NCBI GenBank assembly: GCA_947489325.1
Contig: CANLDA010000019.1
Coordinates: 1 to 64,000, forward strand
Direction: 5' to 3'
DNA length: 64,000 nt
DNA from: an uncultured Paracoccaceae bacterium
GTDB taxonomy: Bacteria > Pseudomonadota > Alphaproteobacteria > Rhodobacterales > Rhodobacteraceae
The position numbers were made by a program, and so were the translations under genes. Under the pieces are notes generated by a model. The model was given only the letters and a program-made list of their open reading frames with translations. It had not been told where the DNA came from and ran no database searches. This document shows positions 50,242 to 61,100 of this stretch, piece by piece. The first letter of the stretch is position 1; each line of letters begins with the position of its first letter.

Positions 50242-50634
50242 TTGCGCATCGCAGAGGGCAGATAAATTCCATAATTGGAATACAATAATCTTCTTCAAGA
50301 TTGGCCTCCGATTCGACATGATCTTGTCGGCAACTCAAAGAAAACACTCCGAATTTAGAAAAATCCTTACCGATTTTGTAAGGTGAGTTGGCCTTACGAT
50401 CGTTGTGCAGACCTGCCCGCATTTTCTGCCACTAACCTCTTAGATTGATGCGGAAAACTGCTCAAGCAGCACGATTAAGATGCACGTGAATTCCAACCCC
50501 TAGTTTATGTGTCAATACTCTTACTCGTCCTTAGGTAATATAATTCTATTTACAGGTGCCTCAATTAGGCCATAGCCTACTTAAGGTAGAATTTTGTTAC
50601 ACAGTTTTAGAAATATCTTTGGGAGGGACTCTGA
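50242..50634. other. Intergenic region between the paralogues
   Basis: AT-rich, 393 bases, no gene seen. It holds two small inverted repeats: ATTCCA-TAAT-TGGAAT (50266-50281) and CCTTAC-7-GTAAGG (50365-50383). A strong ribosome site GGGAGGGA (50621-50628) precedes the next gene, so this probably contains a separate promoter for the 50635 operon. Confidence 0.45.
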
Positions 50635-51300
50635 ATGAGCGACAAACTAATGGCCAGCAGTGCGCCAACGCTGCAAACGACCAACTTGGAATTGATTGAC
50701 CGAAGCGCGGCCGGCATTTTGGTCCAATACATGACCTATGACACCAATTTGCCGAAAACCAACAAAAACACGGTTTATGTTTGGGAGGCCAATCAAGATG
50801 TTATTCCTTGGACAGGAAAAGCCCCAATCGCATCAAAATTGATCAGCAAAGATCAATCCATTGGTTCCGAAGAAATCGCGTTCGATTATCAGCCAGAATT
50901 TGGCTACATCGTCGGCTATTCTGTTGCCAATGACCCAACAGCGATTTGTGCCTCTCTTTACATCCCCGCAAACGGTGCTGATACGGAAACAAAGCATGTG
51001 ACCGTTAGCAGCCCGACGTTCTCCAGCGATTTCGTCAAAGTGCGCTATCATGTGTTGCCTGACTATCAACCATCCACCAATCAAAATTGGTGTGGTCTTT
51101 GGAAAGGTCCGGCGGTTGATACGCGTGGGACAGTGCAGCCACCCCTTGCCGTCGTGCCGTTCAATAATCAGGACGGCAGTGTCACGATCAAGGACGGTGT
51201 CAAGATCACCATCGGGACGACCTATACTGTGGGGTATCTGATGCTTCCTTGGGAAGCTGGGAAAACCTCACTGGCCTCAACGGTGACATTCTCGACTTAA
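50635..51300 (+). CDS. Two-domain beta protein, second paralogue
   Basis: 221 residues from the ATG at 50635 with GGGAGGGA well placed. It is built like the protein at 49489: domain 1 has GILVQYMTYDTNLPKTNKNTVYVWEANQD and GYIVGYSVAND; domain 2 has VKVRYHVLPDYQPSTNQNWCGLWKGPA and YTVGYLMLPWEAGKTSLASTVTF. The best-matched stretch between paralogues is V[QR]Y-VLP-Y-P---QNW-G-W-G. No signal peptide is seen. It is followed by a long hairpin, so it may be expressed as a single-gene unit at high level, consistent with a structural protein. Function unknown. Confidence 0.75.
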   Translation: MSDKLMASSAPTLQTTNLELIDRSAAGILVQYMTYDTNLPKTNKNTVYVWEANQDVIPWTGKAPIASKLISKDQSIGSEEIAFDYQPEFGYIVGYSVANDPTAICASLYIPANGADTETKHVTVSSPTFSSDFVKVRYHVLPDYQPSTNQNWCGLWKGPAVDTRGTVQPPLAVVPFNNQDGSVTIKDGVKITIGTTYTVGYLMLPWEAGKTSLASTVTFST

Positions 51301-51309
51301 GCGAACTGA

Positions 51310-51345
51310 GGATCGGGGCTGACGTATCTACGTCGGCCCCGATCC
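51310..51345 (+). terminator. Long terminator-like hairpin
   Basis: GGATCGGGGCTGACGTA (51310-51326) and TACGTCGGCCCCGATCC (51329-51345) form a 17-pair stem with one G-T wobble and a two-base loop, nine bases after the stop of the paralogue gene. A weak T-containing stretch follows. It shares the GAYGT/ACGTCGGCCC core with the hairpin at 46133-46160. Confidence 0.7.
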
Positions 51346-51448
51346 ACGATGGGTTCTTTGCGCTTCATGATGCTGTGAAATTTCAATGCACAGCCGCGCT
51401 GACGTTCAAGCTACTTTTTTGAAATCTCCATAGTTGAGAGGATCTCTA

Positions 51449-54400
51449 ATGGTCCAATTCGCGAAACTTGGAACCAGTACAGTTTATCCGGCTGACAGCA
51501 ATAGTCAGGGCTTTGGTTGGTGGGCGTTTGTTCTTACTGACAATGGCCGATCGGGGCAAAAGGATGATCCGCCAAACGGGCCATTGTCGCTGAGTGCGGC
51601 CTTGGACTGGGTAGGTCAGGGTTGGAAAAGCAGCTTTGTTTATGTGTTGAGTAACGCAGAGCAGATAGAGTCTGAGCCTGCGGAATTCACCGCCAAAATC
51701 CAGAATATTTTAGATGCATCATTGAATGATGGTGCGCTTGTGTTTCTGCCTACGGGTGAGATTGATCAGATCAAACGTGGGGTCGGAGCCGTGTTTGAAA
51801 TTGCCCGAAACGGCGCAGAGATCACAATAGTAGGCCCGCCGCGGATCAACCTGACAGGAGGGCCGGGTGTCGACGCCTTGTTTGCGACAGGTGCGATATT
51901 AAGCGTGCCGACCGATGCAAGCGAAAGCTTTATCCAACTAAGCCCAACCGGAAGTCACCCGGCCATTGAATTGGGGGGACCGCACGCACCGCAGGCAGCA
52001 ATTCCGCCGTCCAGAAATGCAGATTTACATTTTGATGGCGATGCAAACGGCGCGTTTCGTTTTTCCCTGTTGTTGTTGGAAACTGAACTGACGACAGAGA
52101 CCAATATGGGGTTTCAGATCGTCATCCCGAACGATCACAAAAACAATCCTACAGGTGAATCAGCAGATCTTTTGTCTGCCTATTTTCCCCTGGCTGAAAC
52201 ACGTAACGATGAGGTTTTTGTAGAGTTCGCTGGTCAACTCAATCCACTTGATCCAAACAACCTTGTTCACGCGACCTCTGAAACATCCTTTGAGTTTACA
52301 GGAATTAGCAAAGGTGTGATTACAGAGCCCACTTCTTTTGTGACGTTTTACCGAACCAACTACGGTAAAAAAATCATACTGACACCGTCACCAAAAGGAC
52401 AAAACCGGGCGAGGTTGGTCTTTAACCCGGCCCCCGGTCCATCGCTGACACAAAACGGTTTTCGGCTTTCTCCTGTTGGTGATTTTGCTATCGGGGTTGA
52501 GGGGGCCTCCACGGGTGAGTTTCACAAACTGTTATGTGGGTTGTCGGGTACGGAAACCGTAGCGGTTATCCCCGAAATTCCAGAAGAACAGGCAGGTGAA
52601 AGCATTCGGTTTACACTGAACTCTGCTGGAAATGTGCCTGTCTTTCCTTTGCAATCCGTGTCTCCGGTCGGGCCGCCAATTGATCCCACGGCGCCGCTAA
52701 TGTCAGACACTTACAAGACATCTTGGGTATCGTTCCTCTCGCCGACTTCAGGGCCATCCCGGACTGCCCATTATGCTGCTGCTCCAAAAGGTGCAGAATT
52801 GTTCGGCCTTCAGACGAGTCAGGCCAGCGGCTTTTTGGGACCGGAAGATCCAGGTGTCGGGTTGCCTGAAAATGGCGAAGTGAGTTTCCCTATGCTTCCT
52901 TTGGCGGGTTTCACCAAAGGCACCCAAGGTGTTGATGTTACCAAGGAACAACTGGAACTGATCTCGCAGCAGATTGTCAGCCCAACCCGAAAAAACAAAA
53001 TTGACGCTGCCTCGACCAGATCAATGGCATCCGCGCAGGCAAGCCTAATGCCGCATCTCATGGTGAAAAGCGCAGATTTGATCAGTACGACAACGCCGAC
53101 CGGCTTCATTACCCGATATGGCAGTGACCGTGCCGATTTCAAACAGCTTTTGCTGGCCCAGATCAAGAACGCGTCAGGGGCGGTCACGCGGCAAATGGGA
53201 TTCACCAAACTTGGTGCAAACCTTCAGTCTGCATTCCAAACCAACGATCAGTTTTTGATCCTTGCCAACAACAAAGACAATCGGTTGGGGGCGGCACCTC
53301 CGGATGATCTTGCGGTATTTATGCCGCCATCATTGGAAAACATTGTGGAGCCGAGCTATTTCTTTGATGCAATCGACATCGGCGATTGGAGCTTTGCGGC
53401 CTCTGTGGGCACGGACAATGAATATGGCGATTACCGGAATGTGGTTATCGTCAAAGGGGTCAAGGGCAAGATCTTTGAGCCGGACCCCAATTCGGGAAAG
53501 GCGACCGAGGTCAGCCTTGTCAGAAGCCCAGACAAATGGACCATGAAAGAGGTCTTTGCCTCGCCAGATCCGGACGATCCTTCTCAGCTTATGCCGCTTT
53601 CAAATTGGATGGCTGATTATTGTGCCGAGGCCTATGAAAAGCGCGACAATCCTTATTTCAAGAAATTCGCGCAGATTATTACGGATGAAAACTGGACAGG
53701 TGTGCTTGTCCTTAAGGCAAACATCTCTGCCATCCCGACGGAGCTTGCCGGCATCATGGCCGGGGTCAACAATCCCGACTTGTTTTTCGCCCATCACATT
53801 GGTGTTGAAATTGGCCAAATTGAACCCACTCAGGTAGAGCAAAAGGATACCACGTCGGTCTTTGGTTTGGTGTATTATGTCGATCCACGTTATGATGACA
53901 GCTTGCCAGCGCACACAATTCCTGCGGCAAATCTAAGTGCTGATTACGATTTTACCTTGCTTACGCTGAAGGCTCTGTTTGAAAACTCGACCGTCAAGAA
54001 ATTTGAAAGTCTGGCTCAGGTCACGCTGAACAAGATTTTCGGGTCCACCGTCACCGAGATGTACGACGTCTTTGCTGAAGGCGCCGAGAAGAATACCAAT
54101 CATGCTGTGTTGTTGCAGGGTGGTGTGCAGAAAAACGGCGATGCAACGATCTATAGTCTCGCGTCCAAATGGCCCAATCAGTATCTTTTGCAAAACAACG
54201 TGTTGACCAGTGTTGAAATTGACACGGCACAGATGTCCACACGCGATGATGGGTCCGAGAGCGGCACGATCGTTTCATGGATCGGCATGACAGGCTTTAT
54301 GAATTACGCGGTTATGCCAGCGCCGCCACCACCTGAAGGGCAGGACCCATTACCCACATTTGACATCTTTTCGTTTGGCCCAGAGCCAGAAGAACGCAGC

Positions 54401-55198
54401 GGCGACAGCATTCCATTACGCAGAGGGTTGAACTTCAACAATCTTGGCCTGTTGGTCACAGCGCTCGTTGATCCGCCAGATGATGGAACTGCATCGATTC
54501 TTGAACTCAGAGAAGATGAGATCAACTTTAACGTCGAGGCCAGCCACGCGCGCAATCAGAGTATTTTCAAAGGCTTCCAGCTTGAATTGTTGGGCCTATT
54601 GTCTGGGAGCACCTCTCCGGAAGACGAAGCAGACCGATCTGATCCGTCTACTTTGGGCTTTCTGCCCGCGGTCACCCAATACAATCTCAGAGGTGTTGCC
54701 GGAGGCGCAGGAGGTTGGCATGGCATGCACTTCAAGCTTAACCTTGGCACCCCGGGATCATTGGCTGGCAAGGTGAATCTGGACAGCTCGATGCTTGTCG
54801 CTTGGGCAGACGACAGCGGTGCAAGCGATGATGGCAAAACCTTCAATGCCTTTGTTGGGATCGAATTGCCGGGCACCGGATCAGGCGGAGAGTTGTTCAG
54901 CCTGCAAACGGTCATCAAACTGTCGGTGGGCCTGATCCAGCTAGATTATACCGCGCCCGATTTGGCAAACAATAATCCGGGTGGGTATCTGCTGGTGCTC
55001 AACGAAATAGCATTGAAATTATTGGGACTTCTAAAGATCCCACCCAGTGGCAACACGGCCTTCATGCTGTTTGGCAATCAAGATGCAACCGATACGACCG
55101 GGTTGGGGTGGTTCGCCATTTATAACCAAGCAAAAGCGGCTGAAACTCAGGATTCTCTCTTGGATGCGCCCACATCAGTGGAGGACAATTCGCAATGA
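51449..55198 (+). CDS. Large protein of unknown family, 1249 residues
   Basis: Starts at the ATG at 51449 with GAGAGGA upstream (51434 is a weaker option). I do not recognise it. It opens with QFAKLGTSTVYPADSNSQGFGWWAFVLTDNGRSG and is beta-rich and acidic throughout. It has few cysteines, no signal peptide and no membrane span. The middle is helical (about 510-600, KEQLELISQQIVSPTRKNKIDAASTRSMASAQA). A Pro-rich joint MPAPPPPEGQDPLPTFD lies near 955. The last 200 residues (GGWHGMHFKLNLGTPGSLAGKVNLDSSMLVAWADD, IKLSVGLIQLDYTAPD) read as long amphipathic strands like those in the next protein. Its stop overlaps that gene's start (ATGA, 55195-55198), so the two are made together and may form one complex. 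Confidence 0.8.
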   Translation: MVQFAKLGTSTVYPADSNSQGFGWWAFVLTDNGRSGQKDDPPNGPLSLSAALDWVGQGWKSSFVYVLSNAEQIESEPAEFTAKIQNILDASLNDGALVFLPTGEIDQIKRGVGAVFEIARNGAEITIVGPPRINLTGGPGVDALFATGAILSVPTDASESFIQLSPTGSHPAIELGGPHAPQAAIPPSRNADLHFDGDANGAFRFSLLLLETELTTETNMGFQIVIPNDHKNNPTGESADLLSAYFPLAETRNDEVFVEFAGQLNPLDPNNLVHATSETSFEFTGISKGVITEPTSFVTFYRTNYGKKIILTPSPKGQNRARLVFNPAPGPSLTQNGFRLSPVGDFAIGVEGASTGEFHKLLCGLSGTETVAVIPEIPEEQAGESIRFTLNSAGNVPVFPLQSVSPVGPPIDPTAPLMSDTYKTSWVSFLSPTSGPSRTAHYAAAPKGAELFGLQTSQASGFLGPEDPGVGLPENGEVSFPMLPLAGFTKGTQGVDVTKEQLELISQQIVSPTRKNKIDAASTRSMASAQASLMPHLMVKSADLISTTTPTGFITRYGSDRADFKQLLLAQIKNASGAVTRQMGFTKLGANLQSAFQTNDQFLILANNKDNRLGAAPPDDLAVFMPPSLENIVEPSYFFDAIDIGDWSFAASVGTDNEYGDYRNVVIVKGVKGKIFEPDPNSGKATEVSLVRSPDKWTMKEVFASPDPDDPSQLMPLSNWMADYCAEAYEKRDNPYFKKFAQIITDENWTGVLVLKANISAIPTELAGIMAGVNNPDLFFAHHIGVEIGQIEPTQVEQKDTTSVFGLVYYVDPRYDDSLPAHTIPAANLSADYDFTLLTLKALFENSTVKKFESLAQVTLNKIFGSTVTEMYDVFAEGAEKNTNHAVLLQGGVQKNGDATIYSLASKWPNQYLLQNNVLTSVEIDTAQMSTRDDGSESGTIVSWIGMTGFMNYAVMPAPPPPEGQDPLPTFDIFSFGPEPEERSGDSIPLRRGLNFNNLGLLVTALVDPPDDGTASILELREDEINFNVEASHARNQSIFKGFQLELLGLLSGSTSPEDEADRSDPSTLGFLPAVTQYNLRGVAGGAGGWHGMHFKLNLGTPGSLAGKVNLDSSMLVAWADDSGASDDGKTFNAFVGIELPGTGSGGELFSLQTVIKLSVGLIQLDYTAPDLANNNPGGYLLVLNEIALKLLGLLKIPPSGNTAFMLFGNQDATDTTGLGWFAIYNQAKAAETQDSLLDAPTSVEDNSQ

Positions 55199-58100
55199 TT
55201 TCGCTCTCATATCTCTATGATCTATTGTTCACCACGACCAATCCGTTCAATGCACAGAACAATACAGCCTCACTCGACCTGTTGCGGACTCGGCTGAACA
55301 CCAGTGATCCTAAAACTTTGCGGGTCTATGTCGCCGGGGCAACTGGCAAAGGGCATCAAAGTTCTTCAATCAATGTTATCTGGCGGCTGGCACGCGCGCC
55401 TGGGGCGGATAATCTGAATTTCGGATTTGGCGGCATGATCGAAGCCTTGTACGAAGGGGGCGATGAAGTGCGCGACCGCCTGCGTCGTGCCTTTGGTTTG
55501 GTGGGCACCGACGAAGGCGACATTCCGAACACAAATGCGAGCATCAAACTCACGTCCTTTGACATTAAGAAACCACCTTCGACGACTGTTGATTTTGGTT
55601 TCACGGGTGGCGCGGATGAGCCGGACCGCAATGTAGAGTACTATAACTATGCCAAAGGGCTTAATGTTCGTGCATTTTTGCGGCTTCAACCGTTCGGATG
55701 GGTCGGGTTTCGCGAAGAAATTCAATTCCTTGACCCGGCTGACCGCAATATCCTGCTGACCAATGTGACCGCAATCGGAGGCTCACAATTTTCGTATCGG
55801 GTGTTCTATCAGGACCCGCAGGAGTTCGACAATATCCCTGCGCCCGCTGATCCGCGACAAGAAATTGTGGAATGGATTACCAAAGATGCACAGCTGAAGC
55901 GGCTGCGATTGGCCCCTGTTTATGGCATCCGTAAACCCCCTTGCGAAATGAACCGCCCGAGTGAAGCCGTGGCCCTTTTGGGTGGCTCAATGTTGGCTTG
56001 GCAACGCGAAGGAAACGTCAGCAATCCCAATCGGCAACCGGTGGTGATTATCAATTTTGACAACCTCCCACAAAGCATGTTGGACGACGGCACGAATCTG
56101 ATTGCAGGCGGTTTGACAGCAACAGAGACGGGGCTTGCCAAGCAAGCCAGTTGGGTTAATTCGCCAACCTATACCCTTGCCGAAGCGCGCCGACGGTATT
56201 TCCAGAATCAATTGAACGGGCAAAATCGGTTCCAAACCCTGTTTGATCCCACCTTTGCCGACTTCAAAAACACTGTGAACGCCTTGACCGATACGGATGT
56301 TTTATTTGTTCAGCTTGGAGGCACCTCTCAACAGTATTTCAATTATTCAATGTACCGGGCGAACATGCCTCCGGCCTTTGAGGGCAATAACACGGCCAAT
56401 ACCGTCGTAAATATGGGCAAGCCCTATCTGAATACGCGCAGGAAAAACCCCGGTGGAGGAGGGGGCGCATTTGGTCCGCCGCGGTACCCGTCAACGACCC
56501 TTGCGTATTATAATCCCTATAGTTCGCCCAATGCGATGGCCGCAGGGGCTGATCAGTTAAACCAAAATTTGATGAATTGGCCGGTGGATGCCAAAACCCG
56601 TAATCCTTGTCAGATTTTGGGTGTGGATCTTTTGCGCCCTGTGACATCTGAAAACAATGATGGTGGCTTTCAGGTATACTTCCGAAATCTGCGCAACTTT
56701 TTTGCCCAACCTGAGCAGGATAAATTGTCTGTTGGGTCTGCCTATTTGCAAACCCAACTAGCATCGCATGGACTAGGCGGGCTTGAGGCGATGGATGCAA
56801 AAGAGGATGAAAATCCGCTTGATCCGCTTTATGAAAAACTCAAGGCAAAGGTTGTGATCGGGCAAGATCTTGATCTTATCCCGGGGGTGCTGACCACAGG
56901 GAAGATTCCGGATTATTTCGAAAAGCTTATTGATGGTTTGGCCCCTTCTTTAAAATTCAAGGTCACTAAATTTGAACCTGAAAATGGCACGCCTCCGATC
57001 AAGGAAATTATCCTGGAGGGCGCAACCGATTTGTTTGAAAGCGCCGGCGTCAAAACAACTGACATCAAAATTGTCTTTACGCAGCAAGACAACAAGCTGG
57101 TTCAGACCACGACGTTTACCTTCAAGCAGACCTGGACCATGCCCGAGGTGCCCTGGATTGTCTTTAAGGACATTTTTGTCACGATACAGGTTCAGGATTC
57201 TTTGGTTCCCGCATGGGTGAAACTTGGGGGTACTTATCCACCTTTGGATGGGATGCTGTCCACGCAGTTGCCCTCTGAAAAAGACCAATGGCTTTTGACC
57301 GCTGACTTTGAAGATTATCTGTCAATCGACAAGGCATTTCAGATGGCTGCCGGGGTAAACTTGGTCGCCACATTACCACCACCCTTGAACACATTGTCAG
57401 ATTTGGGCTTGGCCAATGTCGAGGCCGCCTATGGCCTGAAAGAAGAAAATCTCGACAGCCTGTCCTTTGTGATGAAATCGCGCAGCAATGATCCTTTGCC
57501 TTTGGTGGGTAAGATCGCACTTGGTGATATTGAGGTTAACACCCTAATTATCGACCCCATCAAAGATCAAAAAGCCAAGGTCAAAGCAGCGGGTGTGTTT
57601 ACCATCGGTTCTGGTGAGGATGCGGGGCAGGTTAAGGTATCTGTTGCGTATCCTGATTTCAATTTTGTGGGCAAATTGGAAAAGGGCGTCATCAAGTTTG
57701 AAGATATGATGACGTTGTTTTTGCCCCCAGAAGTTACGTTGGATTTACCGGCGCTGCCGGAAATCGATCAATTCGAATTCAGCTACACCAAAAAGACTGA
57801 CACGATGTCGGTCTCTATGAATCTCAATATCGAATGGACGTTTGGGTTTGATTTTGTAGGTGTGCCCAATTCGGACCTCTTTACCCTGAATTCAGTTGGA
57901 TTTTCCGTTTCGCGTGAAAAGAAAATCAACACAGGGTCGGTCACCGCACAAACCACATTGTTCCCAAGCAGCAGCGCCAAAGTGAACGTTGAAATATCGG
58001 CGCTATACGATGGCAAATCCAATTGGACGTTCAAGGCGCTTACCAAAAATAATGTCGACGCCGAAGTCATCATTAGCGATTATCTTGGGCCAGATTGGGT

Positions 58101-61100
58101 GCCCACGGCGATCAATCTTCCGGTGATGAAGGACGTCGGTGTCACATTGCTTTGGGGCAAGGACACAGGGGCGACATCTAAGGCACAATCCTTTGAATTT
58201 ACCGCAAAAACCGCGCAACCTTGGGCACCTATCGAAGCCCTGAAAGATATCTTTACCCTGACCTTTGATCTTACTCTTGGCTATGGCCCACAAAAGAGCG
58301 AGGGGATTATCAAAGCCGCGCTGCCTGCGCCAACGCGCCTTGTGGCGTTGCCCACGCCTGCCAACGTAAACGGCCCCATGGAAACCCCGGTTGTCGGGCC
58401 ATATGGCAAACTGATTGCAGGCGTAAACCTGTGGAATATTCATCTGCTTGCGACATATGAATTCCAACAGGATGGGAAACAAAAATTCTGTGTGACGTGG
58501 CTGGATGTTGGTTTGACGGCTTGCCTTGAGAACAAGCTTATTCCTGCCAAGGGCAATGATCCTGCGACAGAGGAATGGATCGCGACATTCTCGCTTGATG
58601 GTGAATCGATTGGCTCTTTGGTCGAGAAGTTCGTTTCTTGGGCCACCGGTACGGCTTTTGGTTTGCAAGCGCCGTGGACCATTCTGAACGATATTGACCT
58701 TAGTGGTGTCAAGATCATCTATAATTTCACCAAAGAAACGGTTGGGTTCAAGATTGATATCGGGCCTATTAATCTTGGCCTCTTTACGATCAAAGCCATT
58801 TCGCTGGACTACAACCCCAATGGCAATCCGGCCAAGACTGCAAATGGCGACATTGACGTCAACGCCCCACGTTCCAAAAACAAGGTTGAGATCAACATCG
58901 AAGGATCGTTTGTCTGGCTAGAGGGTGACAAATTGGGATGGGAGCCGGACGACCCATCAACAACACCCGCAGCCCCCGGCAGCGGCAATAAATTCATCGA
59001 TCTGAGAATGCTTGCGCTGGGACAGCACGTCACGGTGGATGGGTTAACACGCGCGCGAAACGTTAACGAGGTGCTTGAAACGCTGCGTGACCTTAATATC
59101 CCACAACCGCCTGACATCCCAATTGGTGGCCCAAATCAACCGGTTTTTGACGCCAAGAGTTCATGGTTCGTAGGGTTTGACTTTGGGCTGCTGAAGGCCG
59201 AAGAAAAAGAAGATGGAGGTGGCAAAAGCACCGCTGTTGGGGCGGCAAATGACACGCTGCCGATGGTTGGCAACGAAGCAAAGCCACCTGTCTATTTTAT
59301 CCAGCTTGGTATCGTGTTTAATGATCCCAACCTTTATGCCCTTCGGATTGCGCTTGATGGGCCGATGGCCAAGGTATTTGCCGGGCTTGAATTTCAGATC
59401 ATGTATCAGCAATATTCCAAGAATGTTGGGCGGTATTCGGTTGAGATTGCCCTGCCGATGGTTATGCGTAAATTCCAGATTGGCGCGGCATCCATCACGT
59501 TGCCTTCCTTTGCCATAGATATCTTTACCAATGGCGATTTCCAGGTTGATATTGGATTCCCCTGGAAAGAGGATTTCACACGTTCGTTTTCTATTGAATT
59601 CATGGCCGGGCCGATCCCGGTTATTGGATCAGCGGGTTTCTATTTTGGGAAACTTTCCAGTGGATCAACCGATAAGGTGCCTGTCACCAGCAAAGGGTGG
59701 TTCAATCCGGTGATTGTGTTCGGGTTTGGCGGGCAAATTGGCTTGGGTAAATCCATTGAGGCCGGCATACTCAGTGCTGGTTTTTCACTGACGGCATTTG
59801 GTATCATCGAAGGCGTCATCGCCCGCTGGCAGCCTTACAAAGGGCCAACTCCGATCGGTGATAACACCTCATTGCAGGATGGGTACTATTTTTCGATGAC
59901 CGGGACGATTGGCGTTCAAGGGCGTCTGTTCGGATCGATTAATTTTGCGATTATTTCTGCAGAATTGAATGTGGCGATCAAACTTTATGTGCGGATCACG
60001 TTTGCATCATATGAACCCATTCCAATCACAGCACTTGCCAGCGTCGATGTCAGCCTGAAAGTTAAAATTAATCTGGGGCTCTTCAAAGTCACGATTTCGC
60101 TGAGTTTCAAAGCTGAAGTTGAGGCGACCTTTGTGCTTGAAAATCCGATGGGTGGAACAGCGCCCTGGGCTGATAATTCCCTGATGGCCTCGGCGGCGAA
60201 TGGCAACCCGTCTATTCCAAGTCAGAAACGACTGGCCGCGCGCGGGTTGAACAAGCAAATGCCTATTTCGCGAGGTGGCTTAATGGCCATGTCTGCGACG
60301 GATGACACGTTCGATCCGGAATGGGACAGCCTGCAAGTAGGAACGGTGCTGAACCTTCAGGGCTATTTGATGCCTGCGCTTACGGTTGCCTCAGGTGACA
60401 ATGACCACGACCCAAGTGCACAGCCGATCTGTTATGCGCTGAACTTCTTCCTTGAAGGTGAAAAACCGATTGAGGCAAGTGATCCGAACGCACTGAGCGC
60501 CCACGCGGCAGATGAAAGCGTATTGCCCCACGCTGATGTGGCCCACGCAGCACGTGCACGCGCACGCAAATTGCAGGCAATGGATGCTGGATCGGATAAA
60601 TTCGAAGCCTTGGCAGAGCGTATTCTGAAATGGGTTATCGCGGCTGGCAAGCAACAACAATTAACGCCGGCACAGGTGGATGATGTTGTCGTCAGTGATC
60701 TCTTTTTATCCAATGCATTGAATTACCTTGCAGATAATACATTCCCGATACCCGTCGCGAACATTGATCAATTTTTGGAACAGCAGACCAAAATGTCCTT
60801 TGGGATTGATCAATCATCTGAAGAAGATGTCCCTGCGGTATTTTTCCCGGCGCCTCCTGAGGTGAAACTGACGGTGCCAGAAAACGCCGCAATACCGGGT
60901 TCGACAAAATTTGAATACACATTCGGCGACTATAACAACTCAACTGAGGGGTATATTGGAAAGCTCAATGAGTATTTTGCCGAGTTGAAAGTTCAAGTAG
61001 AGGAAACAACCAATAACGACGGCTATGAGGCGACTTCGGCGGCGGCAACCGGCCCTTCAATCGCCAGCTATATATTCGGTGACTATTTCGGGATGATTGG

